Origin: Clostridiales bacterium
GTDB taxonomy: Bacteria > Bacillota > Sulfobacillia > UBA995 > UBA9673
DNA length: 6,260 nucleotides
Assembly: GCA_003541445.1 (NCBI GenBank)
Contig: DPMO01000299.1
Location: 1 to 6,260, forward strand
Reading direction: 5' to 3'
Shown here: one piece after another, positions 5,692-6,260 of the stretch
How the letters are laid out: each line of letters starts with the position of its first letter
Numbering within the stretch: position 1 is the first letter of the stretch
Notes under the pieces: model-generated
What the model saw: the letters and a program-made list of their open reading frames with translations, nothing else
Database searches by the model: none
Told to the model about the DNA's origin: nothing
Translations under genes and position numbers: made by a program

Positions 5692-5730
5692 GGCGGAGGG
5701 CCGGAAACCCGAGGGTCCCGGCCCTCCGCT
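5692..5730. terminator. Strong hairpin, likely convergent terminator
   Basis: A perfect 12-bp stem, GCGGAGGGCCGG (5693-5704) pairing with CCGGCCCTCCGC (5718-5729). The loop can itself fold through ACC/GGT (5707-5709 with 5714-5716). It starts 19 bases after the oxidoreductase stop. The T-rich tail is weak on the plus strand; on the minus strand the stem is followed by CTTGTT. It probably ends transcription of the oxidoreductase operon and could also stop reading from the protease gene. Confidence 0.75.
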
Positions 5731-5753
5731 CTGCTCAGTTCTCCTCCCGACCC

Positions 5754-5786
5754 TCCTCCGCCGGGGCGCCGTCCCGCGGCGGGGGG
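5754..5786. terminator. Second hairpin next to the protease stop codon
   Basis: CCGCCGGGG-type left arm (5758-5766) pairs with CCC-G-CGGCGG (5773-5782) with one bulged G, extendable outward by T-G and C-G pairs. It lies 17 bases beyond the protease stop on the minus strand. There is no T-run, so its role as the protease terminator is tentative; the region is very GC-rich and such pairings can arise by chance. Confidence 0.35.
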
Positions 5787-5803
5787 CGGCCGGCCCGTCA
5801 GGC

Positions 5804-6260
5804 CTACGGGACGAGCGACAAGGTCCGGTAGGCGCTGACCATGCCGTGTCCGAAGTACGGGTCGACGCCGACCCGCCCGATGTCCTCGGCCGACTGCATG
5901 ACGATCTCGGCGATCTGCTGGGCGCCGAGTTCCGGGTGGGTCGAGGCAACGAGAGCGGCCACGCCCGAGACCTTCGGGCAGGCCATGGACGTCCCGGCCA
6001 TCCAGGCGTAGGCGACCAGCGGCGTGCCGTCGGGCAGGACCAACGCGTACGTGTTCAGGCACATGTCGTACCACCAGCCCGGCTCGGGCCAGCGCTGGAA
6101 GTCACCGCCGGGGGCGGCCAGGTCGATGTACCCGGGTCCGTAGTTGGAGTAGGACGCGAGAGAATCGTCGGGCCCGGTGGCGGAGACGCAGACGACCCCG
6201 GGCATCCAGGCCGGGACGGTGAAGGAGGCCCCGACGAACCTGTAGCCCAGGTGGCCGTAC
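5804..6260 (-). CDS. Subtilisin-like serine protease (S8), C-terminal fragment
   Basis: The last 151 residues of a peptidase S8 whose reading frame stays open to the right edge, so its start and the catalytic Asp and His lie outside the window. Visible are VPAWMPGVVCVSAT, the SNYGPGYIDLAAPGGD segment typical of the subtilase core, and the catalytic-serine motif GTSMACPKVSGVAAL (Ser at fragment residue 91). HPELGAQQIAEIV and YFGHGMVSAYRTL follow, the last helices of the fold. The protein stops right after this core, so it has no C-terminal adhesion or secretion domain. About 30 residues between the APGGD loop and the serine motif are Trp-rich (WPEPGWWYD). Subtilases of this type are usually exported, but no signal peptide can be checked here. 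The gene converges on the oxidoreductase gene, with terminator hairpins between them. An internal ATG at 6203-6205 is not the start. Confidence 0.92.
   Translation of the reverse strand, partial: YGHLGYRFVGASFTVPAWMPGVVCVSATGPDDSLASYSNYGPGYIDLAAPGGDFQRWPEPGWWYDMCLNTYALVLPDGTPLVAYAWMAGTSMACPKVSGVAALVASTHPELGAQQIAEIVMQSAEDIGRVGVDPYFGHGMVSAYRTLSLVP

Overview
This is a GC-rich bacterial window (roughly two-thirds G+C by eye) with strong GGAGG-type ribosome binding sites and several GTG/TTG starts. The gene content suggests a high-GC, probably anaerobic and possibly thermophilic member of the Bacillota, most likely an uncultured lineage. It includes a tungsten-type aldehyde:ferredoxin oxidoreductase, a YkoP-like protein, an ABC-class predicted ATPase and an extracellular-type subtilase. 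The lineage is an inference from gene content only; there is no rRNA or other marker here.

Layout: (1) 1-212, minus strand: the N-terminal end of an ABC-class predicted ATPase that runs off the left edge and seems to use a non-standard start codon. (2) 369-1154, minus: a membrane-anchored CE4 (NodB-type) polysaccharide deacetylase. (3) 1255-1599, minus: an ArsR/SmtB repressor with an unusual cysteine pattern. (4) 1600-1912: a 313-bp divergent regulatory region with a palindromic operator candidate overlapping the arsR promoter, and several inverted repeats nearer the plus-strand genes. (5) 1913-3172, plus: a GT21/HpnI-like membrane glycosyltransferase. Its 3' end overlaps by 86 bp (6) 3087-3746, plus: a YkoP-like protein of unknown function. 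(7) 3805-5673, plus: an aldehyde:ferredoxin oxidoreductase. (8) 5674-5803: a convergent intergenic region with a strong 12-bp terminator hairpin and a second hairpin. (9) 5804-6260, minus: the C-terminal part of a subtilisin-like (S8) protease that runs off the right edge.

How it may fit together: the central part looks like a small envelope-glycan module. It pairs a lipid-directed glycosyltransferase with a YkoP-like partner, divergent from a membrane-anchored N-acetylsugar deacetylase, with an ArsR-family repressor gene between the two arms. The heptamer TATATGC occurs in the arsR operator candidate and again just upstream of the deacetylase, which hints that the repressor controls the deacetylase as well as itself. 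The oxidoreductase follows the glycan genes closely enough to share their transcript, but no biochemical link is evident. I see no CRISPR array, tRNA, rRNA, insertion sequence or phage gene in the window.
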